This document shows, piece after piece, positions 1 to 5,234 of a stretch of 5,334 bases of DNA (positions are counted from its first letter, which is position 1; every line of letters starts with the position of its first letter). A program made the position numbers and the translations under genes. Below the pieces are notes generated by a model. It did not search any database and was not told the origin of the DNA. It worked only from the letters and a program-made list of their open reading frames with translations. This DNA is from Nitrospirota bacterium. GTDB lineage: Bacteria > Nitrospirota > Thermodesulfovibrionia > Thermodesulfovibrionales > SM23-35. Location of the stretch: assembly GCA_029883145.1 (NCBI GenBank), contig JAOUJR010000139.1, positions 1 through 5,334 on the forward strand, given 5' to 3'.

Positions 1-449
1 AGTACCCCGATATTAAGCTCTCTTGCTCCTGCAAGCCTTCCAAAAATCTTTCCTGACCCTGTAAAGTATTTTCTGTATATTGACCTGAGAAGTTCTGCCC
101 TGAGAACAGGCATATTTTTTGGGTCACCGCCACCGATAAAGAAATGACATTTATCAGCACATGCCCCACATCTCACACAAATATCCATAAAAAGACGAAA
201 AGTGCGGTATTTACTGAGTCTCTCCCTAATCCCTTCTAAAATTATTTCTTGCCAGTTTTCGGGCAGTTTCCAATCTTCATCCTTTACAGACCATGTCCTC
301 GGGTTTGGAAAATCAACCGCTTGAAGGGTCTTTGGCTTTGACGCATTACAGAACATACCCGGTTTAATTTCAACAGGGGTATCTATCCATCCTGTTTGTG
401 GGGGTTTGTAATTTATTTTTGATAGTTCTTCAGGTTTTGGAATTGCCAT
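1..449 (-). CDS. dsrK: DsrK, HdrD-like iron-sulfur subunit of the DsrMKJOP complex (partial, N-terminal 149 codons)
   Basis: I translated this reading frame by hand. It is open from the ATG at 449 to the window edge. DsrK is the cytoplasmic catalytic subunit of the membrane complex DsrMKJOP. It resembles heterodisulfide reductase HdrD and is thought to reduce the DsrC trisulfide with electrons from DsrM. A complete first [4Fe-4S] motif, CxxCxxCxxxC, is visible at residues 91, 94, 97 and 101, followed by the family-typical HFFIGGGDPKNMPVLRAELL. The second cluster motif and the CCG domains lie beyond the window. The ATG starts 3 bases after the dsrM stop, and its ribosome binding site (AAGGAG) lies inside the last dsrM codons, so the two are probably translationally coupled. 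Identification is from remembered family features; confidence is high because of the cluster motif, the conserved flanking sequence and the position after dsrM. Confidence 0.93.
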   Translation of the reverse strand, partial: MAIPKPEELSKINYKPPQTGWIDTPVEIKPGMFCNASKPKTLQAVDFPNPRTWSVKDEDWKLPENWQEIILEGIRERLSKYRTFRLFMDICVRCGACADKCHFFIGGGDPKNMPVLRAELLRSIYRKYFTGSGKIFGRLAGARELNIGV

Positions 450-452
450 TGC

Positions 453-1445
453 TCACTCCTTTTCCACTGGTAATCCAGCAGATTTCATTTTTTCCCTGAA
501 TTCATCCTCATAGTGTTCATATGTATGAACTTTGACCGGATAATTCCAGGGATTTATGTGCATGCGCTCACGATTGTTATTTGCCAAGTTTCTTGTGGGA
601 CTGAGAAAGACTCCTGCCATGTGCATCAGCTTACTGAAAGGAAAGTAGATAAGCAGAGTGCTTACAAGAAACAGATGGATATAAAAGATAACACCTATAC
701 CTTCAGGAACTACAGGATTAAAGGTGACCAGTCCCATTGTCAACTCTTTCACTCCTACCACATCAACCTTGAAAAAATATCTCATAAGGACACCTGAAAT
801 TCCGATGCCAAGGATCAGAAAGAGGGGAAAGTAATCTGCTGCAAGTGAGATGTATCTCACCTGGGGAATTAACACTCTTCTAAAGAATAAGAAGGTGACC
901 GCCATTAAGAAAACGACATCTGTAATATAGAGCAAAGGTACTCCCATCTGGAAAAAAGCATCTAAAGACTCGATAAGTGGGACAAAGAAGAGTATTGGTT
1001 CGGTGAATAACCTGAGATGTCTCAAGAGAATGATAAAAAAGGTCCAGTGAAAGGCAAGTCCTGCTGCCCAGAGCCACTTCGTTGATCCATAAGCAAGCCT
1101 TGGTCCATCCCTCAAATCTATTTTCGTGTTTCTGAATAATGAACGGAAAAGAAGCACTTCAAATGCCATCCTCACTATAACGCCAAGAGCACTTGAGGGA
1201 TTATCAATTTTATTCTGCTTGATCCATGGAAGAGATTTCTCTTGTCCGGCGGTAGTAGGTATTCGGAACGGGACAGGTGAACGGCCCCATTTTGCGACGC
1301 GATAAAAAATTCCAACAATGAACGTGATAAAAGCCGCATAGGGGATAATAACTCCGAAGAGATACTGCAAGTTTGCCGCCTGAACTCCTCCGAATGCAAG
1401 CAGAACGAGAATTATTACTGCAAAGAAAGAAAATAAGAGTCCCAT
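453..1445 (-). CDS. dsrM: DsrM, NarI-like dihaem cytochrome b membrane subunit
   Basis: This 330-residue integral membrane protein has about six hydrophobic helices (roughly 3-22, 28-49, 124-147, 167-188, 203-223 and 248-281). Histidine pairs H133/H143 and H257/H275 are spaced 10 and 18 residues apart. The same spacings are known for the haem b ligands of nitrate reductase NarI, so two haems b are expected. DsrM oxidises menaquinol and passes electrons to DsrK. A cytoplasmic-looking basic loop lies at about 50-120, and the C-terminal tail from about 284 is hydrophilic. The start is supported by an AAGGGG ribosome binding site 7 bases upstream. The preceding gene stops 15 bases before the ATG and dsrK begins 3 bases after the stop, so this is one operon. 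No frame damage is seen. Confidence 0.93.
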   Translation of the reverse strand: MGLLFSFFAVIILVLLAFGGVQAANLQYLFGVIIPYAAFITFIVGIFYRVAKWGRSPVPFRIPTTAGQEKSLPWIKQNKIDNPSSALGVIVRMAFEVLLFRSLFRNTKIDLRDGPRLAYGSTKWLWAAGLAFHWTFFIILLRHLRLFTEPILFFVPLIESLDAFFQMGVPLLYITDVVFLMAVTFLFFRRVLIPQVRYISLAADYFPLFLILGIGISGVLMRYFFKVDVVGVKELTMGLVTFNPVVPEGIGVIFYIHLFLVSTLLIYFPFSKLMHMAGVFLSPTRNLANNNRERMHINPWNYPVKVHTYEHYEDEFREKMKSAGLPVEKE

Positions 1446-1460
1446 GTTGTTACCCCTTTT

Positions 1461-2015
1461 TCATTTTAAATTTATAATGTTACTGCTTTTGAAATCCGAT
1501 TCTTCTTCCTGGATCTCATATATCAGATTCGCTCTTTTTAACAATCCGAAGGTCATATTTTTCAACTCATTTGTCTTGAGTTCGTAAATTTTTTCCCGGC
1601 ATTGCATATATATATCAAAAGCAAGAAGGGCCAGGTCGTCTATCATGGAATCAAACTTTACAAGCTCGTCGGAGAGCTGGTGTTCCTTGATTTCTCTTTT
1701 AAGCTCCTCTCTTACCACTTTTTTGAGAAGGAAGATGAAGGCTACAGCCTTGGATGGAGAAAAATCCTGCACTGCTCTGATTCTGATAATAGTGTCGAGA
1801 AGAGGAGATATTTTGTCAGGATTCATTCCTTTGAGGAGCTCCTCAAAGAGATCTTTGATTCCATGAGAAATGGTGTGCCCTACCGGGTTAGCGAATTGAT
1901 TTTTTTGCTTTTTCAAAAACTGTGAGGCATCAGCAGGATACGTTTCCAGTATTAGATGAAACCACTTCTTCACAATGATGGGTTTCTTTTCTAATAAGAG
2001 TTCTTCTAAACTCAT
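1461..2015 (-). CDS. RsbRD N-terminal-domain protein, first gene of the dsrMK operon (possible DsrT)
   Basis: This is a 184-residue, largely helical soluble protein with no signal peptide and no cysteine clusters. Residues 1-140 resemble the RsbRD_N domain (RsbT co-antagonist N-terminal domain): a start of LEELLLEKKPIIVKKWF type, the block FANPVG at 41-46, and helices around 79-110 and 120-135. A charged helix, about 140-165, follows. The STAS domain that completes a stressosome RsbR protein is absent, so it cannot act like full RsbR. From memory, single-domain relatives often precede dsrM in sulfate reducers, and the place directly before dsrM is that of DsrT in green sulfur bacteria. I cannot prove the DsrT equivalence. 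The gene follows a good promoter, and its stop is 15 bases before dsrM, so it is probably co-transcribed with dsrMK. Its ribosome binding site (GGCGGG, close to the ATG) is weak. The role is unknown; regulation or assembly of DsrMKJOP is a guess. Confidence 0.8.
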   Translation of the reverse strand: MSLEELLLEKKPIIVKKWFHLILETYPADASQFLKKQKNQFANPVGHTISHGIKDLFEELLKGMNPDKISPLLDTIIRIRAVQDFSPSKAVAFIFLLKKVVREELKREIKEHQLSDELVKFDSMIDDLALLAFDIYMQCREKIYELKTNELKNMTFGLLKRANLIYEIQEEESDFKSSNIINLK

Positions 2016-2126
2016 ATCCCGCCTATGCTCTACAGGTTTTTGAATCGAACATATTTCCTCACTGCATATCCGTATAAAATTTCTGTCAATAAGAAACTAT
2101 TCTTTCAGGACGTTACAGCAGCACAC

Positions 2127-2156
2127 ATTAAAAATAATTTAAATTCAATTTGTCAA
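2127..2156 (-). promoter_or_regulatory. Candidate sigma70-type promoter of the RsbRD-dsrMK operon
   Basis: On the minus strand a perfect TTGACA (2156-2151) is followed after 18 bases by TTTAAT (2132-2127, five of six matches to TATAAT). Upstream DNA is extremely AT-rich, which could act as an UP element. Transcription would begin near 2120, leaving a leader of about 105 bases before the ATG at 2015. A second perfect TTGACA lies downstream at 2089-2084 but lacks a good -10 box. The placement just after the dsrC terminator hairpin supports a separate dsrMK unit. Confidence 0.55.
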
Positions 2157-2207
2157 GCTAAAATTCTTTTATAAAACAAATTAAAGTTTTAAATTTAATT
2201 GAAGAAC

Positions 2208-2254
2208 AAGAGGTGAAAAGTAAAAAACTTACTGCTCCTTCCTTTCCACCTCTT
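2208..2254 (-). terminator. Stem-loop terminator after dsrC
   Basis: Arms 2242-2254 and 2208-2220 can form a 13-bp stem in minus-strand RNA, counting one G-U pair, around a 21-base loop. Core bases are AGAGGUG on one arm and CACCUCU on the other. In plus-strand RNA the same position would be an A-C mismatch, so the structure favours minus-strand transcription. The stem begins 13 bases beyond the dsrC stop and is followed by GUUCUUC, only moderately U-rich. It is probably a terminator or an mRNA 3'-end stabiliser. Confidence 0.6.
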
Positions 2255-2266
2255 TATTCTTTATTT

Positions 2267-2602
2267 TTATACACAGCCTGTTGGTTTCGGAAGTCCGGCA
2301 TACCTACAAGCCTGTTTCGCAGGTCCACCGGGATAGAGCTCATAGAGATACTTGGTATTTCCTTTTTCAGGCCCCATAGTCTTTGCAATCTCTTTGACGA
2401 GAACCTTGATCGGGGGCGCTATCTGAAACTTCAGGAAGTATTCCCTGAGGAACCTTATTATCTCCCAATGCGCATCAGTAAGCGTGAGCCCGTCCTGTGC
2501 TGCCATTATACCTGCCATTCCTTCTTTCCAGCCTTCCCAGTCCTGAAGATAACCTTCCTCATCAACCTCATGTTGTTGTCCTTCAAACTCCAAATACGGC
2601 AT
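2267..2602 (-). CDS. dsrC: DsrC, sulfur-carrier protein of dissimilatory sulfite reduction
   Basis: This 111-residue protein is a full-length member of the DsrC/TusE family. The C-terminal arm ends CRYAGLPKPTGCV, with the two functional cysteines at 99 and 110 (penultimate), spaced 11 as in known DsrC. Both cysteines distinguish it from TusE-type proteins with only the last one. DsrAB loads sulfite-derived sulfur onto these cysteines as a trisulfide, which DsrMKJOP then reduces. The body (DEEGYLQDWEGW near 14-26, LTLTDAHWEIIRFLREYF near 39-56) also matches the family. The ATG has an exceptionally good AAGGAGGT ribosome binding site 7 bases upstream. About 218 bases of AT-rich spacer precede the gene and a stem-loop follows it, so it seems to be transcribed alone. 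That fits the very high expression known for dsrC. Confidence 0.96.
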   Translation of the reverse strand: MPYLEFEGQQHEVDEEGYLQDWEGWKEGMAGIMAAQDGLTLTDAHWEIIRFLREYFLKFQIAPPIKVLVKEIAKTMGPEKGNTKYLYELYPGGPAKQACRYAGLPKPTGCV

Positions 2603-2609
2603 CTGTCTA

Positions 2610-2614
2610 CCTCC
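2610..2614 (-). promoter_or_regulatory. Strong Shine-Dalgarno of dsrC
   Basis: The minus strand reads AAAGGAGGT just upstream of the dsrC ATG, with the GGAGG core 7 bases from the start codon. It is the longest ribosome-binding match in the window and suggests high translation. Confidence 0.8.
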
Positions 2615-2671
2615 TTTTTTTTACTTAAGATCTAATTTTATTGATGGAAGAAATTTCCATTCAATTTAAAA

Positions 2672-2703
2672 GCTAAGTATATTAGCATATACGTTTCACA
2701 CAA
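2672..2703 (-). promoter_or_regulatory. Candidate dsrC promoter with overlapping palindromes
   Basis: A minus-strand TATACT (2681-2676) lies 16 bases after TTGTGT (2703-2698), a weak -35. A TGC immediately precedes TAATAT, which also gives an extended -10 reading. Two inverted repeats overlap the -10 box: GCTAA/TTAGC (2672-2686, 5-base centre) and GTATAT/ATATAC (2677-2692, 4-base centre). They could form an operator, but AT-rich DNA gives such repeats by chance. The leader would be about 65-70 bases. Confidence 0.35.
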
Positions 2704-2794
2704 TACAATAAACACAATAATTTTGTGATTTCGTATACTCTGGATACCAGTTTAAGTCATAAACATTAATACACATCTATATCATTGGTCAAAT

Positions 2795-2820
2795 AAAAAA
2801 AACTTATCATTAAATGACGT
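2795..2820 (-). terminator. Probable intrinsic terminator after the 112-residue gene
   Basis: Directly after the stop codon, minus-strand RNA can form a short AU-rich hairpin (GUCAU paired with AUGAU, with outer A-U and C-G pairs past a two-base bulge). It is followed at once by eight U (plus-strand A run 2795-2802). The stem is weak but the U tract is strong. It would separate the dsrN-dsrD unit from dsrC. Confidence 0.45.
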
Positions 2821-3159
2821 TTATTTATCTTTCTTTTTCAGCAATATAAAACATATATTTTCCGTTCCATACCTGCTTCTGCCAAAACAATGTGTTCGTG
2901 ATTCATAATGCAATGTGAGTTCCTGGTAATCTTCTCCTGGTATCAGCTCCCATGGATTGTCGCACTTACCTTCACATACATAGTTTAGTGCATCTACATA
3001 AGCCTCTCCAAGATTATGCCCACTTTGGTCAAAGACATATACTGCCTCGCATTCACACCTACCACCTACGATATCAGACCCGAGTCTCGTTCGTATTTTA
3101 TGTGGAACATCAATCAGTTTCCCACAAAACGGACATTTTGCTTCTTCAGTGCGTGCCAT
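2821..3159 (-). CDS. Cysteine-rich protein of unknown function with a zinc-ribbon-like start
   Basis: This 112-residue protein is not one I can name. It has eight cysteines: C9 and C12 (CPFC), C35 and C37 (CEC), C62 and C66 (CEGKC), C91 and C103. CPFC followed by CEC suggests a zinc ribbon or a small metal or cluster site spanning about 9-37. The second half (DNPWELIPGEDYQELTLHYESR, 67-88) looks like a compact mixed fold. There is no signal peptide or membrane helix, so it should be cytoplasmic, and the tail is lysine-rich. The ATG follows the dsrN remnant by only a few bases, and its weak ribosome site (AAAGAGAA) lies in remnant-derived sequence. The gap from dsrD is about 300 bases with no clear terminator, so co-transcription with dsrN and dsrD is likely. 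An intact frame with patterned cysteines argues that it is a real gene. A role in DsrAB maturation would be inference from neighbours only. Confidence 0.8.
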   Translation of the reverse strand: MARTEEAKCPFCGKLIDVPHKIRTRLGSDIVGGRCECEAVYVFDQSGHNLGEAYVDALNYVCEGKCDNPWELIPGEDYQELTLHYESRTHCFGRSRYGTENICFILLKKKDK

Positions 3160-3163
3160 ATTC

Positions 3164-3391
3164 GTTCTCTTTGTTTTTTATAAGAAACTGCCCTATTAAT
3201 AAGGCCATTTACCCACTCAACTGCTCCGAGTTCATGCAGGTGGGTATAGGTCGCAAGGATATTTTTATAACAAAGTCCGTCCTTTTTTTAACAATTCTTT
3301 TGCCTCTCTTCATGGTAAAGGCAAAATACATTTCATCCCTTTCACCCATGTCGAGTACACTGGATTGCAGAAATCAAGAATAATGAAATTC
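3164..3391 (-). pseudogene. Degenerate partial copy of the dsrN 3' end
   Basis: This stretch is clearly homologous, on the same strand, to the last part of the intact dsrN (about 3740-3955, residues 403-474). The best block, 3241-3289 against 3819-3867, differs at one base in 49. The copy cannot encode protein. After the equivalent of EFHYS it has an in-frame TGA, then a net insertion of 15 bases; later a single-base deletion beside the seven-T run (plus strand, near 3289) shifts the frame; and the end reads through TAA TAG. Weak similarity continues (YKKQRER against YKRHRES) almost to the ATG of the 112-residue gene. No trace of the dsrN 5' part is seen above 3391. It is a relic of a tandem duplication or of a second amidase gene. 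Confidence 0.88.
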
Positions 3392-3405
3392 GTTATCTTT
3401 CAGAT

Positions 3406-3428
3406 TATATCCTTGTCTCAAGGATATA
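3406..3428 (-). other. Perfect 10-bp hairpin downstream of dsrD
   Basis: TATATCCTTG and CAAGGATATA form a perfect 10-bp stem around a 3-base loop, 30 bases after the dsrD stop. No U tract follows, so it is not a standard intrinsic terminator. It may stabilise the 3' end of the dsrN-dsrD message or mark an RNA processing site. On the minus strand its distal arm also contributes to a TATAAT (3409-3404), but no matching -35 is seen. Confidence 0.5.
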
Positions 3429-3458
3429 TATATAAACAGAAATAACGTTAAAATATGA

Positions 3459-3662
3459 TCATGTTTTTATCTTAAACCCTACTACACCAGCTGCAACACC
3501 TGCGTCTATAATCTTTTCTTCTAATGCCAGCTCCTTGATTGCTTTCTTTACCGTATCTCTATCTAACTTTGTTCCTTTAATAATATCTGCCTGAGTAGCT
3601 ACTCCCTTCCCACCAACGCCTTTTAAAAACTCTAAAATCTTTTCCTTTGCATCTTCACTCAT
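3459..3662 (-). CDS. dsrD: Small winged-helix protein, divergent DsrD family
   Basis: This 67-residue cytoplasmic protein has a winged-helix layout: helix 1 (about 3-14), helix 2 (22-29), a recognition-type helix 3 (DRDTVKKAIKELALEEK, 34-50) and a short beta wing (IIDAGVAAGVVGFKIK). DsrD is known as a small winged-helix protein encoded with dsrAB in sulfate reducers and reported to stimulate DsrAB. Size and neighbours (dsrN, dsrC, dsrMK) fit. However, as I recall Desulfovibrio DsrD, it is about 78 residues with an aromatic wing of YWSSGSTTMYG type; here the only aromatic residues are F12 and F63 and that motif is replaced by DAGVAAGVVGF. It may be a divergent DsrD or a related regulator. A strong AGGAGG lies 5 bases from the ATG. 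The gap to dsrN is 38 bases, so the two are co-transcribed. Confidence 0.68.
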   Translation of the reverse strand: MSEDAKEKILEFLKGVGGKGVATQADIIKGTKLDRDTVKKAIKELALEEKIIDAGVAAGVVGFKIKT

Positions 3663-3700
3663 CGTTCCCTCCTCTTAAAATTGTACTGTTATTATTATGC

Positions 3701-5161
3701 TTATTTTTTAGCAGAAGTCAATATATTATGTGAGTTATTACTTTCTCGATGCCTTTTGTATGAGGACGCCATAGTAACAAGGCCATGAGTCCATTCCACT
3801 GCGCCAAGTGCATGTAAATGGGTATAGGTCGCAAGGACATTTTTATAACAAAGTCCGTCCTTTTTTTCAACAATTCCTTTGCCTCTCTTCATGGTAAAGG
3901 CAAAATACATATCATTCCTTTCACCCATGTCGAGTACGCAGGAGTAATGAAATTCATGCCCTCTCAGCGTAGTACCTACCGGATAGTATGGATTAGAGTG
4001 ATCGACTTCTACAACGGTGTACCCATGTGCCTTGGGCTTTTTTTCAAGGCAGAATGAGATCGGGAATATGCCTGCCATTGGATATGTCTTCTCATCGATC
4101 ACAAGAGATTCTCCCAAGTACATAAAGCCACCACACTCTGCATATACAGGCAATCCATCCTCAACTGCCTTTTTTAAATTACGACGAAAATCAATGTTTT
4201 CAGCAAGGGCTATCGCATGAGTCTCTGGGAAACCTCCACCGATATAGAGCGCATCTATTGGAGGAAGTTGTTTTTCTTGCAAAGCGCTTATTTCTACCAG
4301 TTCAGCGCCATTTTTTTGAAGCTCTTCAAAGTTTTCAGGATAATAAAATTGAAATGCAGAATCCTTAATAACACCAATCTTAACTGGTAAGTCGTGAGTC
4401 GTGAGTCGTAAGTCGTAAATCTCTTGACTCTTTACTCCTGACTCCTGACTTCTGACTAAAAAAGGTGGTGCCTCATGAGCAATTTTCCATAGAGCATCTA
4501 AATCAAGGTGTCGTTTTGCTACCTCTGCAACAGCAGAAATAGACTTCTCAACCTCTTCGTGTTCATGATATGGTGTTAATCCCATATGTCGCTCCGGAAA
4601 AAATTCTTCAGAGAATCTGGGGAGGGCACCCAGCACAGGAATCTGACAGTATTTCTTAAACGATTCCTTTATCACTGATTCATGACGAGTGTTCGCTATC
4701 TGATTGAGAATTACCCCGCTGATTTTGAGAGCAGGATCGAACTTTGAGATACCCTCTGCAATGACAGCAGTGGTTCTTGTCATCTTTGTACAATCAATGA
4801 TTAATATGACAGGAGCACTTAATGATTTGGCCAGCTCTGCTGTGCTATATCTCCCCTCAAAATCCATACCATCAAAAAGGCCGCGATTACCTTCGATGAC
4901 AGCACACTGGACTCCTTTTGCGTGCTCTTTGAAAGAAGACAATATTTTCTCTTCCCCTATCAGAAAGGCATCGAGATTATAACATGGATGCCTGGCAGCA
5001 CATGAAAGCCACCCAGCATCAATATAATCAGGCCCTTTTTTAAAAGGCGCAATGGTAATACCTTTTTGCCTGTAGGATGTAATAAGACCAACTGAAAGGA
5101 TGGTCTTGCCAGACCCTCCCTTCAGTCCGGCTATGACCAACCTTGGATAAGAAAGGACCAC
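3701..5161 (-). CDS. dsrN: DsrN, CbiA/CobB-type cobyrinate a,c-diamide synthase family amidase
   Basis: This 486-residue, two-domain glutamine amidotransferase has an N-terminal ATP-binding domain (about 7-225) with a P-loop GLKGGSGKT at 12-20, KKGPDYIDAG at 41-50 and EGNRGLFDG at 90-98. The C-terminal class I glutaminase domain (about 260-465) has GGGFPE at 308-313, the nucleophile C343 in YAECGGFMYLG, and THLHA at 447-451 with the likely catalytic histidine. CbiA amidates carboxylates of cobyrinate; DsrN in dsr loci is thought to make siroheme amide for DsrAB. The neighbouring dsrD favours DsrN, but a B12 role cannot be excluded. The start is a GTG; an in-frame TAA four codons upstream excludes a longer form, and the ribosome site (GAAGAG, 12 bases away) is weak. 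Residues about 236-259 are encoded by a heptanucleotide repeat array. Confidence 0.88.
   Translation of the reverse strand: MVLSYPRLVIAGLKGGSGKTILSVGLITSYRQKGITIAPFKKGPDYIDAGWLSCAARHPCYNLDAFLIGEEKILSSFKEHAKGVQCAVIEGNRGLFDGMDFEGRYSTAELAKSLSAPVILIIDCTKMTRTTAVIAEGISKFDPALKISGVILNQIANTRHESVIKESFKKYCQIPVLGALPRFSEEFFPERHMGLTPYHEHEEVEKSISAVAEVAKRHLDLDALWKIAHEAPPFLVRSQESGVKSQEIYDLRLTTHDLPVKIGVIKDSAFQFYYPENFEELQKNGAELVEISALQEKQLPPIDALYIGGGFPETHAIALAENIDFRRNLKKAVEDGLPVYAECGGFMYLGESLVIDEKTYPMAGIFPISFCLEKKPKAHGYTVVEVDHSNPYYPVGTTLRGHEFHYSCVLDMGERNDMYFAFTMKRGKGIVEKKDGLCYKNVLATYTHLHALGAVEWTHGLVTMASSYKRHRESNNSHNILTSAKK
4387..4456. repeat. Ten-unit heptanucleotide array, two opposed blocks of five, inside dsrN
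   Basis: Plus-strand units are GTAAGTC, GTGAGTC, GTGAGTC, GTAAGTC, GTAAATC (4387-4421), then TCTTGAC, TCTTTAC, TCCTGAC, TCCTGAC, TTCTGAC (4422-4456). The first block carries GAGTC on the plus strand and the second carries it on the minus strand, so the 70 bp form an imperfect inverted repeat of two direct arrays. It is read in frame as the dsrN interdomain linker (about residues 236-259, with SQESGVKSQE). Confidence 0.85.
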
Positions 5162-5234
5162 GTATATTAGTTACTCTTCGACAAATATTAAACGACTACA
5201 ACGCCTCGCAATTAAATAAGGAATTTTTGATCTA

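Noticed and set aside
513..797. Plus-strand open frame inside dsrM
   Set aside because: It is antisense to a well-supported membrane protein gene and has no independent support.
2213..2635. 140-codon plus-strand open frame
   Set aside because: It lies antisense over dsrC, whose C-terminal motif is unmistakable. The frame has no ribosome binding site and its product matches no family I know.
2697..2732. Possible Rex or HcpR sites (TCACAA and TTGTG half-sites) upstream of dsrC
   Set aside because: The half-sites are in the wrong order or spacing for the known TTGTGA...TCACAA palindromes.
2952..3383. 143-codon plus-strand open frame
   Set aside because: It runs antisense across the 112-residue gene and the dsrN remnant. 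Its shared peptide with the frame at 3818-4057 is only the antisense reading of the duplicated dsrN 3' end.
3459..3480. Palindrome ATGATCAT with flanking A/T runs at the dsrD end as a terminator or operator
   Set aside because: The symmetry is only 8 bp with a mismatch in the flanks, overlaps the end of the gene and is unremarkable in AT-rich DNA.
4387..4456. CRISPR array
   Set aside because: The units are 7 bp and contiguous with no spacers, and the stretch is in-frame coding sequence.
5161..5234. Promoter for dsrN in the 73-base gap
   Set aside because: TTGCGA and TAATAT are present but only 15 bases apart and weak. Read-through from the upstream gene is as likely.
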